From Hormiphora californensis (Eukaryota; Ctenophora; Tentaculata; Cydippida; Pleurobrachiidae), in the NCBI GenBank assembly GCA_020137815.1, contig CM035351.1:3373409-3437408 (forward strand): DNA of 64,000 bases, given 5' to 3'. The notes under the pieces were generated by a model. That model was not told the origin of the DNA. It saw only the letters and a program-made list of their open reading frames with translations, and made no database searches. Within the stretch, counting starts at the first letter, position 1. Each line of letters starts with the position of its first letter. Of the stretch, positions 62,184 through 64,000 are shown piece after piece. Position numbers and translations under genes: made by a program.

Positions 62184-63905
62184 CTAGAGTTTGTTGGCAG
62201 GTAGAACCTTGCCGGTACACTCACCGAACCCGACTCGGTATCCCATACCTTGTGCGTATCCAGTAATAATGACATCATCCCCGTCCTGAAAAAAATGGTG
62301 TTAGTTTATTAAATCATCATGAAATGGGTCGGTGTGTAAATTAATTACTGTTCTGGTTCATGGATGAATGTGTGCAGGAATATGAATCAGGGAGCGCTAA
62401 GATTAGCGCGTGCGCGGCTTTTTAGAATGCTAACACTTTACAAAAACACAATTCGCGCGCGACGAACACGTACGAACAATCAAGCTTCAGTGCCTCTCGC
62501 AGCATGAGATTTTCATCACACACTGTGAGATATGTACATTTGCCAACATAAAAGATGTGTGAGTTGTGTGACCCACTAACCTTGAGGAACTTCCTGATTT
62601 CTCCAGACTCCCCCAGTTTCACTTCTCGGGTTCCCTTCCAGCACAGCTCGAGCATGCACCCCAGTTCGTTGTCTTCTTTCCCAGAGATAGTACCAGACCC
62701 CAGTAGATCGCCTGGTTGCATGTTGCAGCCAGTAACGCTGTGGTGAACAAGTTGCTGGCGAGGGGACCAGTACATGTACTTGAAGTTACTTCGTGATACG
62801 GTCTGAGGGAAGGGAGAGTTAAAGGATTTGGTAATGATTCACATTCTGCAACTCCTATGGACTCGTGACATGTGATACAATACAATGTATACATAGTAGG
62901 AGATAATACATGTAATGCAGATGAAACCTGAAATAAAAACAAAGCATTAAAAAAGGGGGAGCCCTCACCTCAGCCTTGCTCATTTCCTCTCCCTTGATGG
63001 CAACAAACAGGTTGATATCGTACTGGTAACTGTCATTCTCCTTCAGATAGGGTAGGGGCTCAGGGTCCACCTTGGGCTCGTGTGGCAGGATGAAGGGAGC
63101 CAGGGCGTCCATGGTAACCACCCAGGGAGAGATGGTGGTTCCTAGATTCTTAGCGTTGAAGGGCCCGAGGGGGACGTACTCCCACTTTTGGATGTCACGA
63201 GCTGAGAGAGAAATGTGTTGTTTCCCTTGTTATGTTCCTTTACATTTGTAAAAGAGGTTTTCGCCTGTTTCCCGGGAAACAGGGTCACCGGTCAAGCAAG
63301 TCAATGTTTCCCCAATACAAAAAGGGGGTTATCATTGACTCCCTAAAACTGTTCAATAAATCAGACAACAACACTCACCACTCCAATCGTTCATGAGCAC
63401 CAGTCCAAATATCTGATCAGCTGCCTGAGGGATGTGGAAACAAGTTAGAGTCAAGTTATGCCCTTCTGAGCTGAGCTTTATTGGAGTTACACAAATCAAA
63501 ATTTGAAGATAAATCTTCTCAAATTATCTTTCTCGCTACTTACATCCTTCATCTCGATTGGTTCTCCCATTTCGTTTCCAGGTCCCACGAAGAAACCCAT
63601 CTCAAGCTCAAAGTCGAACAACTTGCACGGAGCAAACACGGGGGTCGTGGCCGCTGGGGGATAAAATAGGGTCAAGTTTCATGTGTAATGTGTAAAACCG
63701 GGTCAAATTCCAACTTTCATGTGTAAATTAGACAGCAGCCCTGTCAAAGAATACAAATTCTTCTTTTGAGTTGCCTGTTATTAATAGAAGGGAGTTAATA
63801 AACTCACTGGGAGAGGGGAGGATTTGTCCAAGAGGTCTCTTAATTGGTGTTCCACTGAGAACTACAGAGGAAGATCTGCCATGGTATCCAACAGGGAGAT
63901 GCAGC
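62184..63905 (-). CDS. FAH: Fumarylacetoacetase, 3' six exons (5' end off window)
   Basis: Last enzyme of tyrosine breakdown: splits fumarylacetoacetate into fumarate and acetoacetate in the cytosol. Exons on the minus strand: 63905-63808, 63653-63544, 63424-63379, 63201-62969, 62802-62581, 62285-62184; phases agree, about 270 residues. Recognised blocks: [19 protein letters not shown] (catalytic His of the GYHGR segment), [20 protein letters not shown] (metal-binding acidic residues), [20 protein letters not shown] (metal-binding Asp), [32 protein letters not shown], and [20 protein letters not shown] near the end. The N-terminal SH3-like domain and the first catalytic exons would lie beyond 64000. 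It converges with the SOD gene. Confidence 0.94.
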
Positions 63906-64000
63906 CTGATGGGTGGAGGGGGGTAATAACCGGACTAATCGAATGTGGATCTCCTGTCCTAGATTTAATACTCAAGCCAGATAAGACGATATACAGCACC

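Overview
The window is nuclear DNA from an animal. Every confident gene is split by GT-AG introns, usually 60 to 1,500 bases long, and includes metazoan-type signalling proteins: a seven-transmembrane receptor, a receptor tyrosine kinase and an FGD-type RhoGEF. The LINE fragments resemble CR1/L2/Jockey-type elements. Compact genes, a tyrosine kinase receptor with an unrecognised ectodomain and many small DNA transposons suggest a non-bilaterian such as a sponge. That is inference; the species cannot be fixed from the sequence alone. Layout, left to right: (1) a complete Rab35-type GTPase gene on the minus strand (300-4458). (2) A gene-poor stretch (about 4.5-16 kb) with a mariner-like element, a 252-base direct repeat, a 19-base minisatellite, two 5'-truncated LINEs, a third LINE fragment and two stem-loops with unrelated arms but a shared loop. 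(3) An FGD-family RhoGEF gene on the plus strand (16006-23768, first exon not found). (4) A rhodopsin-like GPCR gene on the minus strand (25715-29144) with two candidate alternative last exons. (5) A receptor tyrosine kinase gene on the plus strand (30924-41034) with two possible C-termini. (6) A secreted M14 metallocarboxypeptidase gene on the plus strand (41430-45484). (7) A second gene-poor stretch (45.5-59 kb) with an assembly gap, long CT/GA tracts, fold-back elements and a cluster of TGACGTCA palindromes. (8) An extracellular Cu/Zn superoxide dismutase gene on the plus strand (59071-60012). (9) The 3' part of a fumarylacetoacetase gene on the minus strand (62184-63905), running off the right edge. 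The genes do not form an operon or an obvious shared pathway: Rab35 (endosomal recycling), FGD (Rho-family activation at membranes), GPCR and tyrosine kinase (surface signalling), carboxypeptidase and SOD (secreted enzymes) and FAH (tyrosine breakdown). What unites the window is its load of non-autonomous DNA transposons, several in intact pairs with target-site duplications, many inside introns. Two families (a 1.35-kb hAT-like element and a 0.8-kb pogo-like element) each occur twice in opposite orientation on either side of the GPCR/kinase block. Exon boundaries were read by eye from splice signals, reading phase and protein similarity; no alignment or search was run.
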